From Massilia timonae CCUG 45783 (lineage in GTDB: Bacteria > Pseudomonadota > Gammaproteobacteria > Burkholderiales > Burkholderiaceae_D), in the NCBI RefSeq assembly GCF_000315425.1, contig NZ_JH992923.1:817113-881112 (forward strand): a DNA stretch of 64,000 nucleotides, given 5' to 3'. Under the pieces are notes generated by a model. The model ran no database searches. It saw only the letters and a program-made list of their open reading frames with translations, and had not been told where the DNA came from. Below, piece after piece: positions 17,450 through 26,700 of this stretch. Within the stretch, counting starts at the first letter, position 1. Every line of letters begins with the position of its first letter. The translations under genes and the position numbers were made by a program.

Positions 17450-19279
17450 ATGCCATCGACCCGCCAGCGCAGCCTGCGCGCCACCATCGCCGCCCTGTTC
17501 ATCCCCGCCATGCTCGCCGGCGTGTCGCTGCCAGCGGTGGCTGCGCCGGCCGCCACCCAGGCCGCCGCCGTCGCCCCCTACAAGGCCTTCGACGCCTGGA
17601 GCGACAAGTTTGCCGAGGACTGGGTGCGCCTGAGCCCGCAACTGGCGACCTCGACCCAGTACTTCAGCGGCGCCGAGCAGGCCAGGCTGGACCGCGAACT
17701 GACCCCCTTGAGCGCGGCGCACCGCCAGAAGTCCGTCGCGATGGCGCGCGAAGGCGTCAAGCGCCTGGACGGCTTCAAGTCGCAGCCCCTGAACGAGACC
17801 CAGAAGATCTCGGCGGCGGTGATGCGCTGGTCGCTGCAGAACGTGATCGCCAACGAGCCGTTCGAAGACCACGCCTTCGTGTTCTCGCAGTTCAGCGGTC
17901 CGCAGATCGGCCTGGTCAACTTCATGACCAACACCCACCCGATGCGCAACGCGGCCGACGTCGACAGCTACCTGGCGCGCCTGGACCAGGTGGCGGTCCG
18001 TCTCGACGAGGCGCTGGCGCGCGCCAAGGGCGCGGCAAGCAAGCAGATGATTCCTCCGCGCTTCATCCTGGAGCGCGCCCAGTTCCAGGTCGACCACTTC
18101 CTCAAGCCGGCCGCCTCTGACAACGTGCTGGTGACCACGCTGGCCCAGCGCACCGCCGAGATGAAGGACCTGTCGCCGGAGGCGCGCAGCGCCGCCATCG
18201 CGCGCGCGACCGGCATCGTCGAGCAGAAGATCCGTCCTTCCTACACCCGCGTGCAGGCCTTCATGGCCGAGATCCACCCGAAGACCGGCATTGTTGCCGG
18301 CATCTCGCGCCTGCCGAACGGCGCCGCCGCCTACAAGCGCGCGATCGAGAACTTCACCAGCACCCAGCTCACGGCCGACGAGATCCACACGATCGGCCTG
18401 CGCGAAGTGGCGCGCATCGAAGCCGAGATGGACAAGCACCTGCGCTCGCTCGGCCTGGCCGACGGCAATATCGAAACCCGCATGAAGCAGCTCGATGCGC
18501 GCTTCCAGCCGAAGGGCGAGGGCGATCCGCGTCCGGCGATCATCGCCAGCTACAACGAGATGGTGCGCGACGCCGAGCGCAGGAGCGCCTCGCTGTTCAA
18601 CCTCAAGCCGCGCGCGCCGGTCGACGTGCGCCGCGTGCCGCCCCTGACCGAGCCGTCGGCCGCCGCCCACTACACCCTGCCGGCGCCGGACGGCAGCCGT
18701 CCGGGTATCTTCTGGGTGCCGCTGCGCGGCCCGACCTTCGACATGATCCGCATGCGCAGCCTGGCCTACCATGAGGCGGTGCCGGGCCACCACTTCCAGC
18801 TCGCCATCCAGCAAGAGATGAGCGACCTGCCGAAGTTCCGCAGCCAGCGCATCTTCAGCGGCGGCAGCGCCCACTCGGAAGGCTGGGCGCTGTATACCGA
18901 GCGCCTGGCGGTGGAGCAGGGCTGGTACAAGGACGACGTCCCGGGCCTTCTGGGCGCGCTGGGTTCGGAGCTGTTCCGCGCCCGCCGCCTGGTGGCCGAC
19001 ACCGGCCTGCACACCAAGGGCTGGACCCGCCAGCAGGCGATCGACTACGGCATGGGCGCCCAGGAAACCGAGCGCTACGTCGTGTGGCCGGGCCAGGCCA
19101 ATGCCTACATGATCGGCATGCTGCGCATCCTGGAATTGCGCGAGAAGGCGCAGAAGGAACTGGGCGACAAGTACTCGCTGCCGGCCTTCCACGACCTGGT
19201 GCTGGGCGCCGGCTCGGTGCCGCTCGACGTGCTGGGCGAGCTGGTCGACAACTGGATCGCGCAGCAGAAGAAGGCTTGA
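17450..19279 (+). CDS. Exported DUF885 family protein, probable metallopeptidase
   Basis: The 609-residue protein has a cleavable signal (IAALFIPAMLAGVSLPAVAAPAA). The C-terminal half carries the zinc-binding motif YHEAVPGHHFQLA, in which the HExxxGH pattern is typical of DUF885, a family related to M32-like/gluzincin peptidases. A downstream conserved EGWALYTERLA supplies the third ligand. Length is normal for the family. AAGGAAG precedes the ATG. Substrate and pathway are unknown. It ends just before a strong inverted-repeat pair. Confidence 0.85.
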   Translation: MPSTRQRSLRATIAALFIPAMLAGVSLPAVAAPAATQAAAVAPYKAFDAWSDKFAEDWVRLSPQLATSTQYFSGAEQARLDRELTPLSAAHRQKSVAMAREGVKRLDGFKSQPLNETQKISAAVMRWSLQNVIANEPFEDHAFVFSQFSGPQIGLVNFMTNTHPMRNAADVDSYLARLDQVAVRLDEALARAKGAASKQMIPPRFILERAQFQVDHFLKPAASDNVLVTTLAQRTAEMKDLSPEARSAAIARATGIVEQKIRPSYTRVQAFMAEIHPKTGIVAGISRLPNGAAAYKRAIENFTSTQLTADEIHTIGLREVARIEAEMDKHLRSLGLADGNIETRMKQLDARFQPKGEGDPRPAIIASYNEMVRDAERRSASLFNLKPRAPVDVRRVPPLTEPSAAAHYTLPAPDGSRPGIFWVPLRGPTFDMIRMRSLAYHEAVPGHHFQLAIQQEMSDLPKFRSQRIFSGGSAHSEGWALYTERLAVEQGWYKDDVPGLLGALGSELFRARRLVADTGLHTKGWTRQQAIDYGMGAQETERYVVWPGQANAYMIGMLRILELREKAQKELGDKYSLPAFHDLVLGAGSVPLDVLGELVDNWIAQQKKA

Positions 19280-19287
19280 CGCCGGCC

Positions 19288-19311
19288 GGCATGCGGCGAG
19301 CGCCGCATGCC
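19288..19311. repeat. Perfect 11-base inverted repeat after the DUF885 gene
   Basis: GGCATGCGGCG and CGCCGCATGCC are separated by two bases, starting nine bases past the stop codon. It forms the first of two consecutive hairpins. No T-run follows directly, so termination is probably completed by the second hairpin. Confidence 0.6.
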
Positions 19312-19323
19312 CAACGGTTGGAC

Positions 19324-19350
19324 AACGTCCCCGCCATGAGCGGGGACGTT
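19324..19350 (+). terminator. Probable intrinsic terminator of the DUF885 gene
   Basis: AACGTCCCCGC and GCGGGGACGTT are perfect 11-base arms around the five-base loop CATGA. The 3' arm runs into TTTGCTTTCT, a broken T-tract. Location 45 bases after the stop and before the Fur-controlled promoter fits a terminator. Confidence 0.75.
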
Positions 19351-19412
19351 TGCTTTCTGCTACTGGCAAACGGCCCAGGCGAACCCGGTCAAGTGTGTGG
19401 TGCGAACACAAA

Positions 19413-19456
19413 TGATAATGATTATCGTTTACATGTATTGACGTTCTCGGTAGAAT
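19413..19456 (+). promoter_or_regulatory. Fur box with overlapping sigma-70 promoter for the TonB receptor
   Basis: TGATAATGATTATCG (19413-19427) matches the 7-1-7 Fur consensus with one mismatch. It abuts a -35 element TTTACA (19428-19433), with a -10 element TAGAAT (19451-19456) after a 17-base spacer. Fur bound with iron would block polymerase, so the receptor should be induced by iron limitation. Confidence 0.88.
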
Positions 19457-19513
19457 CATTGTTTTAGTTGCACTGTTTCATCAAATATCACTTCTGAGAG
19501 AGACCGCCTCGCC

Positions 19514-21805
19514 ATGAAAGCAATAAAAAGCCGCAAGCACCCCATCACCCGCAGCCAGCTCGCGGGCACCGCACTGGCCGCGGCGCTGCTGCCGCTCGGC
19601 GCGCACGCCGCCGCCGACGCCACCGCCGCCACCGCTGCCACCGCCACTGCAGCGCCTGCCACCGTCGCTCCGCAATCGACCGTCGAAGTCGTCGGCAACT
19701 ACGAGAACCCCTTCCGCGCCGAGAACGCCTCGTCGCCCAAGTACACCGAGCGCCTGGTCGACACCGCCCAGACCGTGCAGGTGATCAAGAAGGAGCTGTT
19801 CGAGCAGCAGGGCGCCCTGACCCTGACCGAGGCGCTGCGCAACACCCCCGGCGTCGGCGCCTTCTTCCTGGGCGAGAACGGCAACACGAATACCGGCGAC
19901 GCGATCTTCATGCGCGGCTTCGATACGTCCGGCAGCATCTACGTCGACGGCGTGCGCGACGTCGGCTCGATCTCGCGCGACGTGTTCAACCTGGAGCAGA
20001 TCGACGTGCTGAAAGGCCCGGCCGGCACCGACAACGGCCGCAGTGCGCCGACCGGCTCGGTCAACCTGGTGACCAAGAAGGCGAATCTCACCGACCTGGT
20101 GACCACCGCGATCACTGGCGGCAGCGGCGAGCAGAAACGCATCACGCTGGATGCCAACAAGGTGCTGGACGAACAGCGCGGCATCGCCGTGCGCCTGAAC
20201 GTGCTGGCCCAGGATTCGGGCAGCGCCGCGCGCGACGTGGTCGAGAACAAGCGCTGGGCGGTGGCGCCGAGCATCGGCTTCGGCCTGAACGGCCCCACCC
20301 GGGTGCACCTGGACTACCTGCACGTCGACCAGAACAACATCCCCGACGGCGGCGTGTACGTGATCGGCCTGCCGGGCTACACCAGCCCGGACCGCGCCAA
20401 ACCCTGGGTCGCCGACGCCCCGAAGGTCGACCCCAAGAACTTCTACGGCTCGGTCGATGATTACGACGACGTGAAGGCCGACATGGCCACCGTGCGCATC
20501 GAGCACGACTTCTCGCCGACCATGAAGCTGCAGAACACGAGCCGCTACGGCAAGACCAGCCAGGACTACCTGCTCACCGCCTTCCTCACCAGCGCCGCCA
20601 ACCTCGCCACGCCGGTCGAGGCCGACCCGAGTACCTGGACCCTGGCGCGCAGCATCCGCACCGGCAAGGACCAGGAAAACAAGATCCTCACCAACGTCAC
20701 GACGCTGACCAGCCAGTTCGACACCGGCGCCGTGTCGCACACCCTGGTGACGGGCCTCGAAATCACCAGCGAACGCCAGACCACCTGGGGCTTGACGGGC
20801 CTGGGCACGCTGCCGCCCGCGAACATCTACCATCCCGACCCGAACCAGGCGCCGACCACGCCGGTCGACGTGCGCCGCACCGGCGCCTACAACGAGGGCG
20901 AGGTCGACACCCAGAGCGTGTACGTGTTCGACACCGTCAAGGTCGGCGAACGCTGGATCTTCAATGGCGGCGTGCGCCTCGACCACTTCCGCGGAGATTA
21001 TTCGGTGGTGGCATTGACCAATAACGTGCTGACTTCGACCCGCTTCAAGGTCGGCGATAACCTGGTCAACGGCAAGCTGTCGGCGCTGTACAAGCCGACC
21101 GCCAACAGTAGCGTATATGCGATGGTGGCCAGTTCCAAGCAGCCGCCGGGCGGCAGCTTCACCGTGTCGGGCAACGCCAACAGCGCCCAGAATCCGATCT
21201 ACGATCCGCAAAAGACGGTCACCACCGAAGTAGGCGGCAAGCTCGACCTGCTGAAATCCAAGCTGTCGCTGTCGGCCGCGCTGTTTCGCACCGAGGTCGA
21301 GAACGAGGTCGAGCAGGATCCGGTCGACCAGCAGTGGTACCAGACCGGCGAGAAGCGGGTGCAGGGTGTGGAGCTGGGCGCGACCGGCGAACTGGCGCCG
21401 CACTGGCTGCTCAGCGCCGGCTACCTGTACATGGACACCAGCGTGGAGCGCGGCCGCAACGTCACCGCCGCCGGCGAGAACAGCCTGACCTATCAACCAA
21501 AGCGATCGTTCACCGCCTGGACCTCGTATGACCTGCCGTGGGGCCTGCGCATCGGCGGCGGCGCGCGTTTTTCCGACAAGCTGGCGCGCGGCACCGACGG
21601 CGCGATCGGCACCCCGCTGTACACCGAATCGTACTGGGTGTTCGACGCCATGGTCGGCTACAAGGTCAGCAAGCACGTCGACCTGCGCCTGAACGTGTAC
21701 AACATCGGCGACGAAAAGTATGTCGCGGCCATCAACAAGAGCGGTTACCGCTATACGCCGGGGACTCCGCGCTCGGCCAGCCTGACGGCGAACGTGCGCT
21801 TCTGA
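19514..21805 (+). CDS. TonB-dependent siderophore receptor
   Basis: This 763-residue outer-membrane transporter takes up a ferric siderophore using TonB energy. It has a signal peptide and a plug domain (about residues 70-200: DTAQTVQVIKKELFEQQGALTLTEALR cut here to its recognisable core, TPGVGAFF, and IYVDGVRD). A 22-strand barrel follows, ending with YKVSKHVDLRLNVYNI and the terminal aromatic NVRF. It resembles the catecholate/Fiu-type group, but the ligand cannot be read from sequence. No siderophore synthesis, FecR or ABC genes are adjacent, so it is an orphan receptor. A Fur box and promoter precede it. Confidence 0.92.
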   Translation: MKAIKSRKHPITRSQLAGTALAAALLPLGAHAAADATAATAATATAAPATVAPQSTVEVVGNYENPFRAENASSPKYTERLVDTAQTVQVIKKELFEQQGALTLTEALRNTPGVGAFFLGENGNTNTGDAIFMRGFDTSGSIYVDGVRDVGSISRDVFNLEQIDVLKGPAGTDNGRSAPTGSVNLVTKKANLTDLVTTAITGGSGEQKRITLDANKVLDEQRGIAVRLNVLAQDSGSAARDVVENKRWAVAPSIGFGLNGPTRVHLDYLHVDQNNIPDGGVYVIGLPGYTSPDRAKPWVADAPKVDPKNFYGSVDDYDDVKADMATVRIEHDFSPTMKLQNTSRYGKTSQDYLLTAFLTSAANLATPVEADPSTWTLARSIRTGKDQENKILTNVTTLTSQFDTGAVSHTLVTGLEITSERQTTWGLTGLGTLPPANIYHPDPNQAPTTPVDVRRTGAYNEGEVDTQSVYVFDTVKVGERWIFNGGVRLDHFRGDYSVVALTNNVLTSTRFKVGDNLVNGKLSALYKPTANSSVYAMVASSKQPPGGSFTVSGNANSAQNPIYDPQKTVTTEVGGKLDLLKSKLSLSAALFRTEVENEVEQDPVDQQWYQTGEKRVQGVELGATGELAPHWLLSAGYLYMDTSVERGRNVTAAGENSLTYQPKRSFTAWTSYDLPWGLRIGGGARFSDKLARGTDGAIGTPLYTESYWVFDAMVGYKVSKHVDLRLNVYNIGDEKYVAAINKSGYRYTPGTPRSASLTANVRF

Positions 21806-21904
21806 TCGGCTAGCGGACCATGGGGCGGGCCAGCGGTGCGGGTCAGCCGTGCGTCAGCGCCGGCCCGCTTCTGCTATGTTGAGCCCACCTTCATGGGGGA
21901 CGAC

Positions 21905-22231
21905 ATGGAACGATTCCTGATCATCTATCGCGGCGCATCGGAGCCGGGCGAGCGCCAGGAAGATCGCTGGCGCGCCTGGTTCGGCGCCCTGGGCCCGGCC
22001 TTGCTCGATCCGGGCAGCCTGACGCAGGACAGCGTCGAGATCCCGAGCCGCCTGATCGGCCCCAAGCTGTCCAGCAGCTCGCTGTCGGGCTACTCGGTGA
22101 TCGAGGCGGCGGATTTCAATGCCGTCGTGCGCATGGTCCAGGATTGCCCGGTCTTCGACGAGCGCGGCTCGGTCGAGATCGCGCGCCTGGGGGCGGGGTT
22201 CGGCGCGGGGTTGGGCGCAAGCGCAAGCTGA
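21905..22231 (+). CDS. Small YCII/DGPF-like protein
   Basis: The 108-residue protein starts MERFLIIYRGASEPGERQED and contains SGYSVIEAADFNAVVRMVQDCPVF, a pattern close to the YCII/DGPF ferredoxin-like fold. It lacks an obvious His-Asp pair, so any catalytic role is doubtful. The ATG at 21905 is preceded by GGGGGA at 21895-21900; an ATG at 21893 is in frame. The metallophosphoesterase starts 33 bases after its end. Confidence 0.65.
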   Translation: MERFLIIYRGASEPGERQEDRWRAWFGALGPALLDPGSLTQDSVEIPSRLIGPKLSSSSLSGYSVIEAADFNAVVRMVQDCPVFDERGSVEIARLGAGFGAGLGASAS

Positions 22232-22264
22232 AGAAGGGCGGCGCCTGCGTTATACTCGGCGCCC

Positions 22265-23098
22265 ATGCGCATCCAGCTTTTCTCCGACCTGCACCTCGAA
22301 CGCTATCCCGGCTTCCAGCCGCTCATCCTGCCGGACGCCGACGTCGTGGTGCTGGCCGGCGACATCGGTTCCTACCAGGCCGGCTCGCGCCTGGAAACCC
22401 AGGATTTCGGACTTGAGCGCTTCTCTCCCGCATTGCCGGCGCTGGCAGGCAAGCGGGTGCTGTTCATTCCCGGCAACCACGAATTCGATTCGCTCGACCA
22501 CGACGCCACCCATGCGCGGCTGCGCGCCACCTGTGAGCGGCTCGGCATCGTCTGGCTCGATCGCGAGATCGTCGTCATCGATCACGTGCGCTTCATCGGC
22601 ACCACCTTGTGGAGCGACTTCGACGCCCTGGCGCTGCGCGACGCCGACCTCACCAGGCAGATGCAGCAGCGTAACAAGGCGTTCCGCGCGGCGAACTACT
22701 ACCTGAGCAAGAACACGACCCTGAAGAATGGCGAGCAGGTGCTGGCCGAAGGCATCCGCGCCATGTCGCTCGACTGCCAGGCCTGGCTGCGCGCGGCGCT
22801 GGCCACGCCGTTCGAGGGCAAGACGGCGGTGGTCACCCATTTCGCCCCGAGCCTGATGAGCGCCGACCCGCGCTATGGCCTCACGCCCGGCACGGCGGGC
22901 TTCTGCAACACGCTCGACGACCTGTTCAAGCACGCGCAGCTGTGGATGCACGGCCACCTGCACTGCCTGAACGACTACGTGGTCGAAGGCCGCGACGGCG
23001 CGCATTCATGGTCGTGCCGGGTGGTGGCCAATCCGCTCGGCTACCTGAGCAAGGGCGAGCAGGAGGCTTTTCGCCCCGAGCTGCTGATCGAGATCTGA
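22265..23098 (+). CDS. Calcineurin-like metallophosphoesterase
   Basis: The 277-residue cytoplasmic protein has the full dimetal phosphoesterase set: FSDLHLE, LAGDIGSY, PGNHEFDS, VVTHFAPS and HGHLH. Family members cleave phosphomonoesters or diesters, and the substrate is not predictable. It ends one base before the stop codon of the convergent PBP1A gene. Confidence 0.88.
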   Translation: MRIQLFSDLHLERYPGFQPLILPDADVVVLAGDIGSYQAGSRLETQDFGLERFSPALPALAGKRVLFIPGNHEFDSLDHDATHARLRATCERLGIVWLDREIVVIDHVRFIGTTLWSDFDALALRDADLTRQMQQRNKAFRAANYYLSKNTTLKNGEQVLAEGIRAMSLDCQAWLRAALATPFEGKTAVVTHFAPSLMSADPRYGLTPGTAGFCNTLDDLFKHAQLWMHGHLHCLNDYVVEGRDGAHSWSCRVVANPLGYLSKGEQEAFRPELLIEI

Positions 23099-25372
23099 TC
23101 AGCGCGGCGGCTCTTCGGCGCTGGAAGAGAGCGTGCCGATCAGCGTCTCGAAGCCGTCGGCACCCTCCGGCACGTGTTCCTGTTCCGCATATTCGGCATA
23201 TACCCAGTCGCCGCCGGCGCGCGCCACGCCTTCCGGCGGCAGCGGTTCGTGCTGCGGCGTCCTGGCCAGCGCGACGCGCATGAAGTCGACCCACATCGGC
23301 AGCGCCAGGGTCGAGCCGAACTCGCGGCCGCCGAGCGAGCGCGGTTCGTCGTAACCCATCCAGGCCACCGCCGCCACCTGGCCGCCGTAGCCGGCGAACC
23401 AGCCGTCGACCGCATTGCTGGTGGTGCCGGTCTTGCCGGCCAGGTCGGCCCTTTGCAGCTGACGCGAGGCCGCCGCCGCGGTGCCGACGCGGGTGACGTC
23501 GCGCAGCATGCTGTCGACGATGAAGGCGTTGCGCTCGTCCAGCACCCGGGCGCTTTCCTGGCGCGGCGGCGGCGCCGCATGCGCGAACACGACCTTGCCG
23601 TCGCCATCCTGGATGCGCGCGATCAGCCACGGTTCCACGCGGTAGCCGCCGTTGGCCAGCACCGCGTAGGCGCCGGCCATCTGCAGCGGCGTGACGGCGC
23701 CCGTGCCCAGGCCGAGCGTCAGGTTGCGCGGCTGGCGCGCGGCGTCGAAGCCGAAGCGCGCCAGGTGTGCGCGGGCGTAGTCGACGTCCAGCGCGCGCAG
23801 CATGCGCACGGTGGGCACGTTGCGCGAGCGCGACAGCGCATGGCGCACCGTGACCGGGCCCTCGAACACATTGTCGTCGTTGCGCGGCGACCAGTTGGCA
23901 TAGGCCTTCTCGGCGCTGAAGTCGAGCGGCTCGTCGAGGATCTGCGTGCCGGGGAAGAAGCCGCGTTCCAGGCCGGCGGAATAGACGAAGGGCTTGATGC
24001 TCGATCCCGGCTGGCGCCAGGCCTGGGTCACGTGGTTGAACTTGTGGATTGAGTGATCGAAGCCGCCGACCAGCGCGCGGTAGGCGCCGGTTTCGGTGTC
24101 GAGCGCGACGAAGGCGGCGGCAACCTCGGGCAGCTGGGCGATCGATGGAGAGCCGTCGGTGGCCCTGGCCAGCCGGATGACGGCGCCGGGCGCCAGTTTC
24201 ATCGCGGCCTTGGCCTTGCTCGACAGGGCGCCGGCGGCGAAGGCCAGGCCCGGGCCGGTGACCTCGACAGCGTCGCCGTTGGCGAGCAGGGCGCGCACCC
24301 GCCTGGGCGACGCGGCGACGACCACCGCCGGCGCCAAGCCGGCAACAAACGGACGTTTCTGCAGGGCGGCGGCGATCGCGTCCTTTCTTTCTTCGGCGCC
24401 GGCCGGCAGCGCGATACGCGCCTCCGGGCCGCGGTAGCCGTGGCGGCGGTCGTAGGCGAGCACGTTGCGGCGCACCGATTCGTGGGCCGCATCCTGTTCG
24501 GCGGCCACGATGGTGGTGGTGACCGTGATGCCGCGTTCGTAGGCCGCCTGGCCGAAGCGGGCATGGACCGCCTGGCGCGCGATCTCGGCGACCCAGGCGG
24601 CGCGCGGATTCAGGGTGGCGCCATCGCTGCGCACCTGCAGGCGTTCGGCCAGGGCGCGCCGGTACTGGGGCTCGGTGATCAGCGCCAGTTCGCGCATGCG
24701 CTTGAGGACGACCTGCTGGCGCTTGCGGGCCGCCTGCGGATTCGACACCGGATTGCTGCTGGACGGGTTCTGCGGCAGGCCGGCCAGCATCGCGATCTCG
24801 GCCAGGGTCAGGTCCGGCAGCGGTTTGCCGAAGTACGTGCGCGCCGCGCTGGCGAAGCCGTAGGCGCGCTGGCCGAGATAGATCTGGTTCAGGTAGACCT
24901 CGAGGATCTGGTCCTTGGAGAGCGCCTTCTCGATTTTATAAGCCAGGGCAACCTCGGTCAGCTTGCGCGGCAGCGTCTTGTCGCGCGACAGGAAGAAGTT
25001 GCGCGCGACCTGCATCGTGATGGTGGACGCGCCCTGGCTGCCGAAGTCGGCGAGATTGGCCTTGGCCGCGCCGAGCGCGCGGATCCAGTCGACGCCGCCG
25101 TGCTCGTAGAAGCGGGTGTCCTCGATCGCCAGCACGGCCGATTTGAGCAGCGCCGGCATCTTGGCCACCGAGACGAACTCGCGCCGCTCGGCGCCGAATT
25201 CGCCGATCAGCACCTTGTCGGCGGTGTAGACGCGCAGCGGGATCTTCGGCCGGTAGTCGGTGACGGCCTGGATGTCGGGGACGTCCGGCAGGATCGAGGC
25301 GCCGGCCACGTGCGTGGCGGTCGCGAGCAGCAGGGCGGAAAGCAGGATGACGAGGGGGCGACGTGGTTGCAT
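23099..25372 (-). CDS. Class A penicillin-binding protein 1A-type peptidoglycan synthase
   Basis: This bifunctional glycosyltransferase/transpeptidase polymerises and cross-links peptidoglycan. An N-terminal membrane anchor (LVILLSALLLATATHVAGA) is followed by the GT51 domain with the catalytic EDTRFYEHGG and GASTITMQVARNFF. The transpeptidase domain has the SxxK motif in PGSSIKPFVYSAG, then SRSRNVPT and KTGTTSNAVDGWF. The 757-residue length is normal for PBP1a. It is similar to MrcA in order of motifs; the cell probably has a second main copy elsewhere, so the symbol is left blank. It is divergent from the PRISE-type reductase. Confidence 0.92.
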   Translation of the reverse strand: MQPRRPLVILLSALLLATATHVAGASILPDVPDIQAVTDYRPKIPLRVYTADKVLIGEFGAERREFVSVAKMPALLKSAVLAIEDTRFYEHGGVDWIRALGAAKANLADFGSQGASTITMQVARNFFLSRDKTLPRKLTEVALAYKIEKALSKDQILEVYLNQIYLGQRAYGFASAARTYFGKPLPDLTLAEIAMLAGLPQNPSSSNPVSNPQAARKRQQVVLKRMRELALITEPQYRRALAERLQVRSDGATLNPRAAWVAEIARQAVHARFGQAAYERGITVTTTIVAAEQDAAHESVRRNVLAYDRRHGYRGPEARIALPAGAEERKDAIAAALQKRPFVAGLAPAVVVAASPRRVRALLANGDAVEVTGPGLAFAAGALSSKAKAAMKLAPGAVIRLARATDGSPSIAQLPEVAAAFVALDTETGAYRALVGGFDHSIHKFNHVTQAWRQPGSSIKPFVYSAGLERGFFPGTQILDEPLDFSAEKAYANWSPRNDDNVFEGPVTVRHALSRSRNVPTVRMLRALDVDYARAHLARFGFDAARQPRNLTLGLGTGAVTPLQMAGAYAVLANGGYRVEPWLIARIQDGDGKVVFAHAAPPPRQESARVLDERNAFIVDSMLRDVTRVGTAAAASRQLQRADLAGKTGTTSNAVDGWFAGYGGQVAAVAWMGYDEPRSLGGREFGSTLALPMWVDFMRVALARTPQHEPLPPEGVARAGGDWVYAEYAEQEHVPEGADGFETLIGTLSSSAEEPPR

Positions 25373-25443
25373 GGCGGTTTTCGTGGACGGTTGGTCGAAC
25401 GCGGCCGATCATACTGTCGCGCGGCGCCCGGGTCATGCGAAAA

Positions 25444-25496
25444 GGCCGAGGTAGCGCGACACGCCCCTGCGCAGGGCGGCTGGCGCTACCTTGGCC
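25444..25496. repeat. Nested inverted repeats in the PBP1A/reductase intergenic region
   Basis: GGCCGAGGTAGCGC (25444-25457) pairs with GCGCTACCTTGGCC (25483-25496) over 14 bases with one G-T pair. The enclosed sequence contains a perfect 12-base palindrome, CCCTGCGCAGGG (25465-25476). Both flanking genes point away, so this is not an obvious terminator. It could be a regulatory cruciform, a REP-like element or a structured leader. Confidence 0.55.
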
Positions 25497-25591
25497 ATGC
25501 CTCCGGCGAGCGGCGCATCCGTGGCACGGGACGACGCTGGACGCACGGAACGGGTATCCTTGCGCCAGTCAGTTTTCATGAGGAGAGATGG

Positions 25592-26638
25592 ATGAGCACC
25601 AGGTATAGCGCATTGGTCGTCGGCGCCAGCGGCATCATCGGCAATGCGGTCGTACGCGAGCTGCACGGACGGCCGGAATGGCGGGTGCGGGCCTTGCCCC
25701 GCACTTTCGTGGACGGCGTCGAGAGCATCAAGGTCGACCTGACCGACGCCCAGGCCACCGCCAGCGCCCTGGAAGCGGCGCGCGACACGACCCACGTGTT
25801 CTACGCCGCGCTCAAGGGCGGGACCGACCTGCTCGACGAGGAGCGGATCAACGGCGGCATGCTGCGCAACCTGCTCGACGGCTTGAAGGCGGTCGGCGCC
25901 CCGCTGCAGCGCGTGGTGCACTATCAGGGCGCCAAGGTGTATGGCGTGCACCTCGGCCATGCCCAGGCGCCGTTCTACGAGGACGACCCGCGCCACATGA
26001 CGCCCAACTTCTATTATGCCCAGGAAGACCTGCTGCGCGAGCGCGCCGCCGCCGGCGAGGTCGAATGGTCGATCCTGCGGCCCGACGTGGTGGTGGGCGA
26101 CATTGCCGGCAATCCGATGAATATCGCGATGGTGATGGGCATGTTCGCCGCGCTCAGCAAGGACGCCGGCGCGCCGCTGCGCTTCCCGGGTACGGACAAG
26201 GTGTACTCGGGCGTGCTGGCCCAGACCACCGATGCCGACTGGATGGCGCGCGCCAGCGTCTGGGCCGCGCTCGATCCGGCGGCGCGCGGCGAAGCCTTCA
26301 ACCTGGTCAACGAGCCGTTCCGCTGGGAGCGCGTATGGCGCCAGGTCGCGGCGGCCTTCGACATGGAGGTGGGACCGCCGCAGCCGTTCTCGCTGGCCAG
26401 GCAAATGCCGTTGAAGGCGCCGGCGTGGGAGCGCATCGTGCAGCGCCACGGCCTGCAGTCGATGCCTTACGAGAAGCAGGTCGGCTGGTGGTTCGGCGAC
26501 TTCGTGTTCAATACCGAGTTCGACATGGTGTCCGACATGGGCAAGATCCGGCGCGCCGGTTTTACCGAAGCGGTGGAGCCCGGCGCGTCGATCGTCAGCG
26601 CCATCGAGCGGCTGCGCGCCGCCCGCTGGCTGCCGTGA
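25592..26638 (+). CDS. PRISE-type SDR reductase (progesterone 5-beta-reductase/iridoid synthase-like)
   Basis: This 348-residue NAD(P)H-dependent enzyme begins ALVVGASGIIGNAVVREL, a Rossmann glycine motif. Instead of the usual SDR YxxxK it has HYQGAKVYGVHLG with a following EDDPRH, the arrangement of the PRISE family of enone 1,4-reductases. The physiological substrate in bacteria is unknown. AGGAG at 25581-25585 precedes the ATG. The next gene has a start codon overlapping its stop (TGATG), suggesting coupling. Confidence 0.82.
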   Translation: MSTRYSALVVGASGIIGNAVVRELHGRPEWRVRALPRTFVDGVESIKVDLTDAQATASALEAARDTTHVFYAALKGGTDLLDEERINGGMLRNLLDGLKAVGAPLQRVVHYQGAKVYGVHLGHAQAPFYEDDPRHMTPNFYYAQEDLLRERAAAGEVEWSILRPDVVVGDIAGNPMNIAMVMGMFAALSKDAGAPLRFPGTDKVYSGVLAQTTDADWMARASVWAALDPAARGEAFNLVNEPFRWERVWRQVAAAFDMEVGPPQPFSLARQMPLKAPAWERIVQRHGLQSMPYEKQVGWWFGDFVFNTEFDMVSDMGKIRRAGFTEAVEPGASIVSAIERLRAARWLP

Positions 26639-26700
26639 TGCGGCAACTGGCGCCGGCTCGACCTTCGCATAACCATGTCCAACCTCGTTTATCCGACCGC

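Noticed and set aside
25526..25544. Sigma-54-like promoter TGGCACGGGACGACGC
   Set aside because: The GG and GC doublets are not separated by exactly ten bases, and the downstream TTGC element is missing.
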